Shown here one piece after another: positions 1-6,639 of a stretch of DNA of 64,000 nt (positions are counted from its first letter, which is position 1; each line of letters opens with the position of its first letter). The stretch comes from Terriglobia bacterium. Its GTDB lineage: Bacteria > Acidobacteriota > Vicinamibacteria > Vicinamibacterales > CAVVIG01. The translations under genes and the position numbers were made by a program. The DNA lies in contig JAIQFX010000014.1 in the NCBI GenBank assembly GCA_020073005.1, positions 1 to 64,000 on the forward strand. Direction: 5' to 3'. The notes beneath the pieces are model-generated. The model was not told the origin of the DNA and ran no database searches. It worked only from the letters and a program-made list of their open reading frames with translations.

Positions 1-521
1 CTCGCCAGAATCGGGAGCGCGCGGCGCAGCTCGGCTTCGTCGACCGCGGGGAACTCGTCGACGCCCGACGGCACCAGAAAGCACTTGAAGCCGCGCACGC
101 CGGCGTCGACGAGGCCGTCGAGCTCGCCGCTGTTGCCCGGCACGATGCCGCCCCAGAACCCGACGTCGACGTGACACTGCGCGCGCGCCGATTCCCGTTT
201 CGCCTGCAGCGCCGCGACGGTCGTCGTCGCGGGGATGCTGTTGAGCGGCATGTCGACGATGGTCGTGACGCCGCCGGCCGCCGCCGCGCGCGTCGCGGTG
301 TCGAACCCTTCCCACTCCGTGCGGCCGGGTTCGTTGACGTGCACGTGCGTGTCGACGATGCCCGGCGACACGATGAGGTCGGGCACGTTGAAGACCTGCG
401 AGCCGGTGGGATCGTCTGCGCCGAACGGCGCGATGCGCTCGATGATGCCCTTGTCGACGTGCAGAGAGGCCGCGCGCTCGCCCTCCGGGAGCACGATACG
501 CCGGCTTCGAATGACCAGCAT
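1..521 (-). CDS. allB: Allantoinase, N-terminal part (cut by window edge)
   Basis: Amidohydrolase-fold enzyme that opens the hydantoin ring of allantoin to allantoate in purine catabolism. About 173 N-terminal residues are present; the C-terminal half lies outside the window. Visible are the metal-binding DTHVHVNEPGR segment (His59, His61), the family-typical GFWGG-IVPGN stretch (about 121-130) and the GFKCF motif whose Lys146 should be the carbamylated metal bridge. The ATG shares one base with the stop of the upstream dihydropyrimidinase (TGATG), so the pair is probably translationally coupled. The frame has no stop before the edge and was read directly from the minus strand. Confidence 0.9.
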   Translation of the reverse strand, partial: MLVIRSRRIVLPEGERAASLHVDKGIIERIAPFGADDPTGSQVFNVPDLIVSPGIVDTHVHVNEPGRTEWEGFDTATRAAAAGGVTTIVDMPLNSIPATTTVAALQAKRESARAQCHVDVGFWGGIVPGNSGELDGLVDAGVRGFKCFLVPSGVDEFPAVDEAELRRALPILA

Positions 522-1894
522 CAGCTGCGCGTCGCGCGCTTGAGGAACGATCCGCCGCCCGCGCGTCCGACGAACCTCCCGTTCTCGATCACCAGGCGGC
601 CGCGCGACAAAACGGTGTCGGTGGCGCCCGTCACCTGACGGCCTTCGTACGGGTTGTAATCGACCTTCATATGCAGCGTCTTCGCGGCGAGCGTGATCGT
701 CCGCCTGGGATCGAAGACGACGATATCGGCGTCGGAGCCGGGCGCAATCGTGCCCTTGCGCGGGAACAGGCCGAAGATCTTCGCGGGCGACGTCGACGTC
801 AGCTCGACGAATCGATTCAGCGAGATGCGGCCGGGGCGGACGCCGCCGTCGTACACGAGGCTCATGCGCGTCTCGATGCCGGGCGCGCCGTTGGGAATCT
901 TCGAGAAGTCGTTCTCGCCGAGCCGCTTCTCCTTCATGCAGAACGGACAGTGATCGGTCGAGACGCACTGCAGATCGTTGAAGGCGAGGCCGCGCCACAA
1001 CTCATCGCGCTTCGCGGCGTCGCGCAGCGGCGGGCTCATGACGTACTTCGAGCCGCCGAAGTCCGGCTCCTCGTAGTTGTCGTACGACAGGAACAGATAC
1101 TGCGGGCACGTCTCCGCGTACGCGTGCAGCCCGCGGTCGCGCGCCTCGGTCACCATCTCGAGCGCCTCGGCCGCCGACAGGTGGACGATGTAGATCGGCA
1201 CGTCCGCGATCTCGGCGAGCGCGATCGCGCGGTGCGTCGCCTCGGCCTCCGCGCGCGCGGGACGCGTCAGCGCGTGGAACTTCGGCGCCGTGTGGCCCTG
1301 CGCGAGCGCGCGCCGGACGAGCACGTCGATCACGTCGCCGTTCTCGGCGTGCATGCAGATCATCCCGCCGTTCTGTCCCGTTCTCAACAGCGCGCGGAAG
1401 ATGCTCCCATCGTCGAGCATGAACACGCCGCGGTAGGCCATGAACAGCTTGAACGACGTCACGCCCTGGCGGACGAGCGCGTCCATCTCCTGCTCCACCT
1501 GATCGTTCATGTCGGTCATGATCATGTGGAAGCCGTAGTCGACGACCGCCTTGCCCTCCGCCTTCTTCATCCACGATTCCCACGCGTGGTGCAGCGTCTG
1601 GCCCTTGTACTGAATCGCGAAGTCGACGATCGACGTCGTCCCGCCGAACGCCGCGGCCGTCGTGCCGGACTCGAAATCATCGGCCGAGGTCGCGCCGCCG
1701 AACGGCATGTCGAGGTGCGTGTGGACGTCGATGCCGCCCGGCAGCACGTACTTGCCGCCCGCGTCGATGATCGTGTCGGCGTGCATGTCCAGCGACGTCC
1801 CGATGACGGCGATCTTCTCGTCCTCGACGAGAACGTCGCCCTTGTACAGATCGGTGGCGGTGACGACGGTGCCGTTCTTGATGAGAGTCTTCAT
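521..1894 (-). CDS. hydA: Dihydropyrimidinase / hydantoinase
   Basis: Cytosolic cyclic amidohydrolase (457 aa, normal length) that hydrolyses dihydrouracil, dihydrothymine or hydantoins, the second step of reductive pyrimidine breakdown. Metal ligands are readable: His58 and His60 in DVHTHLD, carbamylated Lys149 in SFKLFMAYRG, His182 in MHAENGD, His238 in IVHLS and Asp314 in STDHCPF. It lies 18 nt downstream of the mmsA stop and its own stop overlaps the allantoinase start. Allantoinase plus semialdehyde dehydrogenase beside it fit a nucleobase-degradation operon. D-hydantoinase specificity cannot be excluded from sequence alone. Confidence 0.93.
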   Translation of the reverse strand: MKTLIKNGTVVTATDLYKGDVLVEDEKIAVIGTSLDMHADTIIDAGGKYVLPGGIDVHTHLDMPFGGATSADDFESGTTAAAFGGTTSIVDFAIQYKGQTLHHAWESWMKKAEGKAVVDYGFHMIMTDMNDQVEQEMDALVRQGVTSFKLFMAYRGVFMLDDGSIFRALLRTGQNGGMICMHAENGDVIDVLVRRALAQGHTAPKFHALTRPARAEAEATHRAIALAEIADVPIYIVHLSAAEALEMVTEARDRGLHAYAETCPQYLFLSYDNYEEPDFGGSKYVMSPPLRDAAKRDELWRGLAFNDLQCVSTDHCPFCMKEKRLGENDFSKIPNGAPGIETRMSLVYDGGVRPGRISLNRFVELTSTSPAKIFGLFPRKGTIAPGSDADIVVFDPRRTITLAAKTLHMKVDYNPYEGRQVTGATDTVLSRGRLVIENGRFVGRAGGGSFLKRATRS

Positions 1895-1913
1895 GGTGGC
1901 TGGTGGCTGGCCC
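1895..1913. repeat. GGCTGGTGGCTGG-type short tandem repeat
   Basis: The 18-nt spacer between the mmsA stop and the hydA start consists of an imperfect tandem GGTGGCT repeat. The same unit recurs at 17872, 21164 and 55715. Confidence 0.6.
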
Positions 1914-3388
1914 TAGAACCAGCGACTGATTGTCACTTTCTTGTCGGTGTAGAACTCGATTCCGTCGCGTCCGTGCGCCTTCAGGTCGCCGAAGAAGCTG
2001 TCCTTCGCGCCGCCGAACGGAAAGTACGCCATCGGCGCGGCCACGCCGATGTTCACGCCGACCATGGACGCCGTCGCGTGCTTCGAGAACTCGCGCGCGG
2101 CTTTGCCGGACGCCGTAAAGATGGAGGTCGCGTTCGCGTTCGGGTGCGACTTCATCAGCGCGATCGCCTCGTCGAGCGTCTTCACCGGACAGATCGACGC
2201 CACCGGCCCGAAGATCTCGTCGCGGCCGATCGTCATCTTCGTCGACACCTCGTCAAAGACGGTCGGTCCGACGAAAAAGCCGTTCGGCCGATCCGCGACG
2301 CGCGTGTGCCGGCCGTCGACGAGGAGCTTCGCGCCTTCGGAGACACCTTTGTCGATGTAGCCGAGCACGCGCTCGCGATGCTTCGCGCTGATCACCGGTC
2401 CCATCGTGATGCCGGGCTGCGCGCCGTCACCGACCTTCAGCGATTTCGCGGCCGCGACCATCCGATCGCGCGTCTCGCGATGCGCGTCCCCGATCGGCAC
2501 GAGCATGCTGCCGGCCAGACAGCGCTCGCCCGCGCAGCCGTAGAACGACTCCGTGATGATCCCGATCGATCGCTCGAGGTCCGCGTCCGGCATCACGACG
2601 ACGAAGTTCTTCGCGCCGCCGAGCGCCTGCACGCGCTTGCCGGCGTGCGTCGCGCGCTGGTAGACGTGCTTCGCGACTGCGGTCGAGCCGACGAACGACA
2701 CGGCGCGGATGCCCGGATGATCGCAGATCGCGTCCACGACGTCGCGCCCGCCGTTGACGAGGTTCACGACGCCGGGCGGCAGATCGCATTGCTGCAGAAG
2801 ATCCACCATCTTGCGCTGTGACAGCGGAACCTGTTCGGACGGTTTGAGGACGAACGTGTTGCCCGTGACGATGGCGAACGGCAGGAACCACATCGGCACC
2901 ATCGCCGGAAAATTGAACGGCGCGATCGCCGCGCAGACGCCGAGCGGCTGGCGGACGACGTGGCAGTCGATGCCGGCGGAGATGTCCTCGAGGCCGACAC
3001 CCTGCATCAGCGACGGCGCGCCGCACGCGACTTCGGCGCATTCGATGCCGCGGCGCACGCTGCCGCGCGATTCGTCGAGCGTCTTGCCGTGCTCGATCGT
3101 GACGATGCGCGCGATCTCGTCGAAGTGCTCTTCGAGGCGCGCCTTGAATTTGTAGAGCACCTGCGCGCGCGTGTTGACGGGCGTGTCGCGCCAGGCGGGG
3201 AACGCCTGCGTGGCTGCCTGGACGGCGGCGTCGACGTCGGCCGCGGTCGAGAGCGGGGTCCGGCCGATGATTTCACCGACGGCCGGGTTGTGGACGTCAA
3301 AAAAATCGGTGGCCCGGGCTTTGACCCAGCGGCCACCGATGAAGTTGTCGAGCGTCTGGACGTCCGGGCGCGCGGCGACGTCGGGCAT
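1913..3388 (-). CDS. mmsA: CoA-acylating methylmalonate-semialdehyde dehydrogenase
   Basis: Aldehyde dehydrogenase superfamily enzyme (491 aa) converting malonate or methylmalonate semialdehyde to acetyl- or propionyl-CoA with NAD and CoA. Catalytic Cys290 lies in CAGERC; FVGST (about 232-236) is the nucleotide-binding turn. LGGAKN replaces the ELGGK of hydrolysing dehydrogenases: the general-base Glu is absent, as expected for the CoA-dependent subfamily. The start is placed at 3388 because GGAGGAG precedes that ATG by 6 nt; the longer reading from 3415 would translate the ribosome-binding site. Beside hydA it would consume malonate semialdehyde derived from beta-alanine, the end product of uracil breakdown. 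Confidence 0.92.
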   Translation of the reverse strand: MPDVAARPDVQTLDNFIGGRWVKARATDFFDVHNPAVGEIIGRTPLSTAADVDAAVQAATQAFPAWRDTPVNTRAQVLYKFKARLEEHFDEIARIVTIEHGKTLDESRGSVRRGIECAEVACGAPSLMQGVGLEDISAGIDCHVVRQPLGVCAAIAPFNFPAMVPMWFLPFAIVTGNTFVLKPSEQVPLSQRKMVDLLQQCDLPPGVVNLVNGGRDVVDAICDHPGIRAVSFVGSTAVAKHVYQRATHAGKRVQALGGAKNFVVVMPDADLERSIGIITESFYGCAGERCLAGSMLVPIGDAHRETRDRMVAAAKSLKVGDGAQPGITMGPVISAKHRERVLGYIDKGVSEGAKLLVDGRHTRVADRPNGFFVGPTVFDEVSTKMTIGRDEIFGPVASICPVKTLDEAIALMKSHPNANATSIFTASGKAAREFSKHATASMVGVNIGVAAPMAYFPFGGAKDSFFGDLKAHGRDGIEFYTDKKVTISRWF

Positions 3389-3394
3389 GGGGGG

Positions 3395-3418
3395 CTCCTC
3401 CGAAAAAGAGCCCATTAT
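3395..3418 (-). promoter_or_regulatory. -10 box and strong RBS of mmsA
   Basis: On the minus strand TATAAT (3418-3413) is followed by GGAGGAG (3401-3395), then 6 nt, then ATG. The transcript would start around 3406 with a leader of roughly 20 nt, and this fixes the mmsA start at 3388. No clear TTGACA was found upstream. Confidence 0.5.
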
Positions 3419-3433
3419 AGGTCCCCTTGAATC

Positions 3434-4699
3434 TCAGCGCGGCGGCGGCGCCAGCAGCACGGGACGCGCCTCGCTCGCCCATCCTTCTTCCCACGTCGGC
3501 CGCGCGGCGCGGCGCGCGCCTGCCCGCAGGCGGTCCAGCCGCGACGACTCGGTGGGAAACGTCTCGAAGAGATCGAAGATGACCTCGGCGAGCTGCCGCG
3601 CGTTCGAGAACAGCAGGCCGTTGTCGCCGTGGCGGATGCGCTCTGCGAGGCAGGCGCCGTAGTCGAGCGCACAGACCGGCACGCCGGCGCCGAACAGATC
3701 GACCACCTTCATCGGAATGTCGAGCCCGGACGAGGATCGGTGCAAGCACAAGCCGAGATCGGCACTGCCGACGATGCGCGGATAGTCCTCGGGATCGAGC
3801 CAGCGCGTGCGCAGCTGGACGCGCCGGGCCGGCAGGCCGGCGAACCGCCGCTCGAATTCCGCGCGGCGCGCGCCGTCGCCTGTCACGAGGATCACGAGGT
3901 CCGGAAACCGGCGCGACGGGTGGTTCACTTCCCAGCCCCGCACGCGCTCCTCGAGCTCGCGGACGGCGTCGATCACGACGTCGAAATCCTCGTCGGCCGT
4001 CCAGCTCGTCGGGCTGACGATGAAGCCGACGGGACCCGAACCGCGGATTTCCAGTCGCGTGAACAACGCCTGCCGGACCTGCTCGCGCTCGACGCGCTCG
4101 AGCAGCGCGAAAGCGGACGCCGGGCGATCGTACAGCACGTGCACGCCCTGGATCTTGAAGCGATGGTCGAGAAACTTCGCCATGCCGCGAGAGACGCACA
4201 AGTGCGCGCTCGCCGAGCGCGCCGCCACCATTTCGAGCCAGCGCGTCAGGCGCACCAGAGGATGGCGGCGGCCGAGCCGCAGCGCGAGCATCGTGTAGCC
4301 GAGATTGTGCCAGTCGATCACGAGCCGCGCCTTGCGCAGACGGGCCACGACTCGCGCGACGACCAGCGTCGGCAGCGCGGGAGGGTTCTGCACGAGCAGC
4401 AGATCCGGCGCGGGCAGCCGCATCAGCGCCGACCAGAGGCGCGCGCTGAGACGCGCGCCGTCGACGAGCGCGAGGCACGCGAACCCGAGCGTGGATCGGC
4501 CCGCGCGGCGAAACCGCAGTCGCGCCTCTGGCAGCCGATGGACGGTGATTCGCGGATCGTCGGTGACCCGCTTGGGCAGCGGCGCGCCTTCGTACCCGAC
4601 GAAGTCGACGTCCACGCCGCTGGCGGCGAGGGCATGAGCGTGATATTGCATGCGGGGACTCCGGCCGAGATCCCCGACGACCACAACGGCGGCGCGCAT
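3434..4699 (-). CDS. ALG1-like beta-mannosyltransferase-type glycosyltransferase (GT-B)
   Basis: A 421-aa GT-B glycosyltransferase resembling eukaryotic ALG1 (chitobiosyldiphosphodolichol mannosyltransferase). The N-terminus has VVGDLGRSPRMQYHA and the C-terminal donor domain has GLDIPMKVVDLFGAG-PVCA, both ALG1 hallmarks. An intervening LLVQNPPALPTL stretch matches the acceptor-side loop of that family. It is probably cytosolic or peripheral on the membrane, using a nucleotide sugar and a lipid-linked acceptor. The ATG at 4699 is preferred over an upstream GTG (4723) because homology begins at RAAVVVVGDLGRS. It sits between mmsA and the hydroxylase operon with no obvious pathway link; the acceptor is unknown. 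Confidence 0.78.
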   Translation of the reverse strand: MRAAVVVVGDLGRSPRMQYHAHALAASGVDVDFVGYEGAPLPKRVTDDPRITVHRLPEARLRFRRAGRSTLGFACLALVDGARLSARLWSALMRLPAPDLLLVQNPPALPTLVVARVVARLRKARLVIDWHNLGYTMLALRLGRRHPLVRLTRWLEMVAARSASAHLCVSRGMAKFLDHRFKIQGVHVLYDRPASAFALLERVEREQVRQALFTRLEIRGSGPVGFIVSPTSWTADEDFDVVIDAVRELEERVRGWEVNHPSRRFPDLVILVTGDGARRAEFERRFAGLPARRVQLRTRWLDPEDYPRIVGSADLGLCLHRSSSGLDIPMKVVDLFGAGVPVCALDYGACLAERIRHGDNGLLFSNARQLAEVIFDLFETFPTESSRLDRLRAGARRAARPTWEEGWASEARPVLLAPPPR

Positions 4700-4800
4700 T
4701 GGGATTGACTCGGAGGCTAGCACAACTTCACGTCGAGGGCGTCAGGCGCTCGCGTCCGCCGTCAGACGCCGCGTCCCCGACTCTCGCTCGGATGCGGTCA

Positions 4801-5628
4801 TCACGAGGATCGCGGCGCGAGCAGATGCGCGAGCAGACTTGCCGTCACGCGCCGGCGGTACGCGGCCGTGGATCGAATGTCGTCGATCGGCGCGATCTCT
4901 TCGACGAGCAGGCGCTGCGCCTCCGCGATCGACGCGCCGGCGGCGAGCGCCGCTTCAGTGCGCCGCGCGCGGACGACCGTCGGCGCGACGCTGCCGATCG
5001 CGATGCGCGGCGCCTCGCCCGCGACGACCGCCATCACGACTTTCGAGATCGCCTGCGCGGCACGCGTGCCGACCTTGCGGAACGCCTGCCGTCCCCGCAC
5101 CGGCGCGATGTCGAACGACACGATTAATTCGTCCGGTCGCCGGACGGTCTGCCGGTAGCCGGTGTAGAACGCCGTAAACGGCACGCGCCGGGTGCCGCCG
5201 GCGTTGCGCAGGACGACCGTGGCGTCGGCGGCGGCAAGAACCGGCAGGGTGTCGCCGGCCGGTGACGCATTGGCCACGTTGCCACCCAGCGTGCCGCGAT
5301 TCTGAATCTGCACGCCGCCGATCTCGCGCGCCGCGGCCGCCAGCATCGGCAGCCGGCGGCGGACGAGCGACGAGCGGATCAGATCCGTGTGCGTCGCGAG
5401 CGCGCCGATCGACAGCGCGCCGTCGCGCTCCTCGATCGTTTTGAGCGCGTCCAGTTGCCACAGGTCCAGAAAGCGCGTCTCCGCGAGCGTGCCGAAATTG
5501 AGCGCGACGAAGAGATCCGTGCACCCGGCCATCGGCGCCAGCGGTCCCTCGTCGCGCAGCATCGTGAGCGCTTCGTCGAGTGACGACGGCTGGAAGAGCG
5601 TCAACCGTGAAATGGACGACTGCATCAC
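4801..5628 (-). CDS. FAD-binding (medium) subunit of xanthine/CO-dehydrogenase-type hydroxylase
   Basis: CoxM/XdhB-type flavoprotein subunit, 275 aa. It passes electrons from the 2Fe-2S subunit through FAD to an acceptor. The FAD motif is readable as RGTLGGNVANASPAGD (about 115-130), with AGCTDLF earlier for the pyrophosphate loop; the C-terminal CO-dehydrogenase flavoprotein domain follows. It is the last gene of a large, small, medium operon, displaced from the small-subunit gene by the GxxExxY cassette. The substrate may be xanthine, given the allantoinase nearby, but the CoxLMS family is broad. The 100 bp between its stop and the glycosyltransferase start show nothing recognisable. Confidence 0.88.
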   Translation of the reverse strand: MMQSSISRLTLFQPSSLDEALTMLRDEGPLAPMAGCTDLFVALNFGTLAETRFLDLWQLDALKTIEERDGALSIGALATHTDLIRSSLVRRRLPMLAAAAREIGGVQIQNRGTLGGNVANASPAGDTLPVLAAADATVVLRNAGGTRRVPFTAFYTGYRQTVRRPDELIVSFDIAPVRGRQAFRKVGTRAAQAISKVVMAVVAGEAPRIAIGSVAPTVVRARRTEAALAAGASIAEAQRLLVEEIAPIDDIRSTAAYRRRVTASLLAHLLAPRSS

Positions 5629-5634
5629 CGTCTC

Positions 5635-6167
5635 ACGTTTAACCGCGGAGCGCGCAGAAACCGCGGAGTCAGATTAGTCAGGGAAGCCATTCACCTTCCG
5701 CATGATCCCGTGCAGGCTCAGGTTCCGTACATTGAAGTTCAGCATGAGACCAACCCGCATCCCGGAAATCGCCAAGTAGGATATCAACTGCGCTTCATGC
5801 ACCCGTTCGAGCTTCGTGACGGACTTGACCTCGACGATGACCGATTCGTCGACGACAAGGTCGATCCGATAGGCGCAATCGAGCACCACCTCGCCATAGA
5901 CCAGCGGCAGTGGCCGCTGACGGTCCACGACGAGGCCACGAGCCTGCAGCTCAAAACAGAGGCACGCCTCATACGCCGACTCGAGAAGGCCCGGTCCCAG
6001 TTTCCTGTGAGCATCGATGGCCGCCCCGATGATTCGTTCGGTCAGTGCGTTCAGTCGCTCGCCTTCAGGGTTCATCCTGAAGGGCCCATGCAAACGACAG
6101 TGCACCAGGGCACGATCGCATTTTCCTAACAATCTCTGCGTTCTCAGCGCCCTCCGCGGTTAAACGT
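5635..6167. mobile_element. GxxExxY gene cassette bounded by perfect 16-bp inverted repeats
   Basis: ACGTTTAACCGCGGAG at 5635-5650 is the exact inverse complement of CTCCGCGGTTAAACGT at 6152-6167. Between them lies a single GxxExxY gene, with secondary CGCAGA-type repeats just inside each end. The 533-bp unit splits an otherwise compact three-subunit operon: removing it leaves about 54 bp between the 2Fe-2S and FAD subunit genes. A related 80-bp element without a gene lies at 19357-19436. No transposase is present, and no adjacent target duplication was recognised. Confidence 0.6.
5674..6075 (-). CDS. GxxExxY protein
   Basis: Small (133 aa) member of the GxxExxY family, whose name motif is visible as GLLESAY near residue 28. 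The C-terminal half, IDLVVDESVIVEVKSV, resembles the D..ExK core of nuclease-fold proteins. The biological role of the family is not established. The ATG at 6075 (MNPEGERLN) is chosen because conservation starts there; the frame extends to an ATG at 6132, but that stretch looks unrelated. It lies in the same direction as the hydroxylase genes and inside inverted repeats, so it is better viewed as cargo of a mobile cassette than as an operon member. Confidence 0.85.
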   Translation of the reverse strand: MNPEGERLNALTERIIGAAIDAHRKLGPGLLESAYEACLCFELQARGLVVDRQRPLPLVYGEVVLDCAYRIDLVVDESVIVEVKSVTKLERVHEAQLISYLAISGMRVGLMLNFNVRNLSLHGIMRKVNGFPD

Positions 6168-6215
6168 ACGCATCTTCTTCAGCCGGTCGTCCTGCAAGGA
6201 TCGCAATTCTTGCCA

Positions 6216-6638
6216 TCAGGCTTGCCGGATCGATCGATAGATCGCCGAGTACCCCGTACACCGGCACAGATTGCCGGCGAGTCCAACCTTGATCGCGTTC
6301 AGCGAGGGCTTCGGACCGAGCGCGACGGCCGCGAGGATCATGCCCGGCGTGCAGATGCCGCACTGCGCACCGCCGTGCTCGACGAACGCGCGCTGCAGCC
6401 GATGGCGTCCACCCAGGCCTTCAATCGTCATGAGCCGCGCGCCGTCCGCGTGCGCCGCGGGCACGAGGCACGAGTTCACGGGCGCGCCGTCGAGGAGCAC
6501 GGTGCAGGCGCCGCACTCCCCTTCCCCGCATCCTTCTTTAGTACCCGTCAGCGCGCAGTCCTCGCGCAGCACGTCGAGAAGCCGCTTCAACGGGTGAACG
6601 TTCAGTTCCCTGCGCTTGCCGTTCAGTATCAGACGCAT
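6216..6638 (-). CDS. 2Fe-2S (small) subunit of xanthine/CO-dehydrogenase-type hydroxylase
   Basis: CoxS/XdhC-type ferredoxin subunit, 140 aa. It shows both expected clusters: the plant-type ferredoxin site CGEGECGACTV (about 37-47) with a further Cys in NSCLVPA, and the C-terminal four-helix site CGICTPGM plus CRCTGY. It shuttles electrons from the molybdenum site to FAD. The gene starts 1 nt after the large-subunit stop, so the two are cotranscribed and probably coupled. The medium subunit follows after the inserted cassette. No unusual residues were noticed. Confidence 0.92.
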   Translation of the reverse strand: MRLILNGKRRELNVHPLKRLLDVLREDCALTGTKEGCGEGECGACTVLLDGAPVNSCLVPAAHADGARLMTIEGLGGRHRLQRAFVEHGGAQCGICTPGMILAAVALGPKPSLNAIKVGLAGNLCRCTGYSAIYRSIRQA

Positions 6639-6639
6639 G

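Noticed and set aside
671-2821. A 716-codon plus-strand frame opposite hydA and mmsA
   Set aside because: It is antisense to two well-supported genes, its product is Arg/Asp/His-rich with no motif, and it is a typical G+C-rich shadow. The same applies to long frames opposite 13003-15462, 24001-26451 and 37421-40291.
4700-4800. Short gene or RNA in the gap before the glycosyltransferase
   Set aside because: No start with a ribosome-binding site, no hairpin of note and no recognisable peptide.
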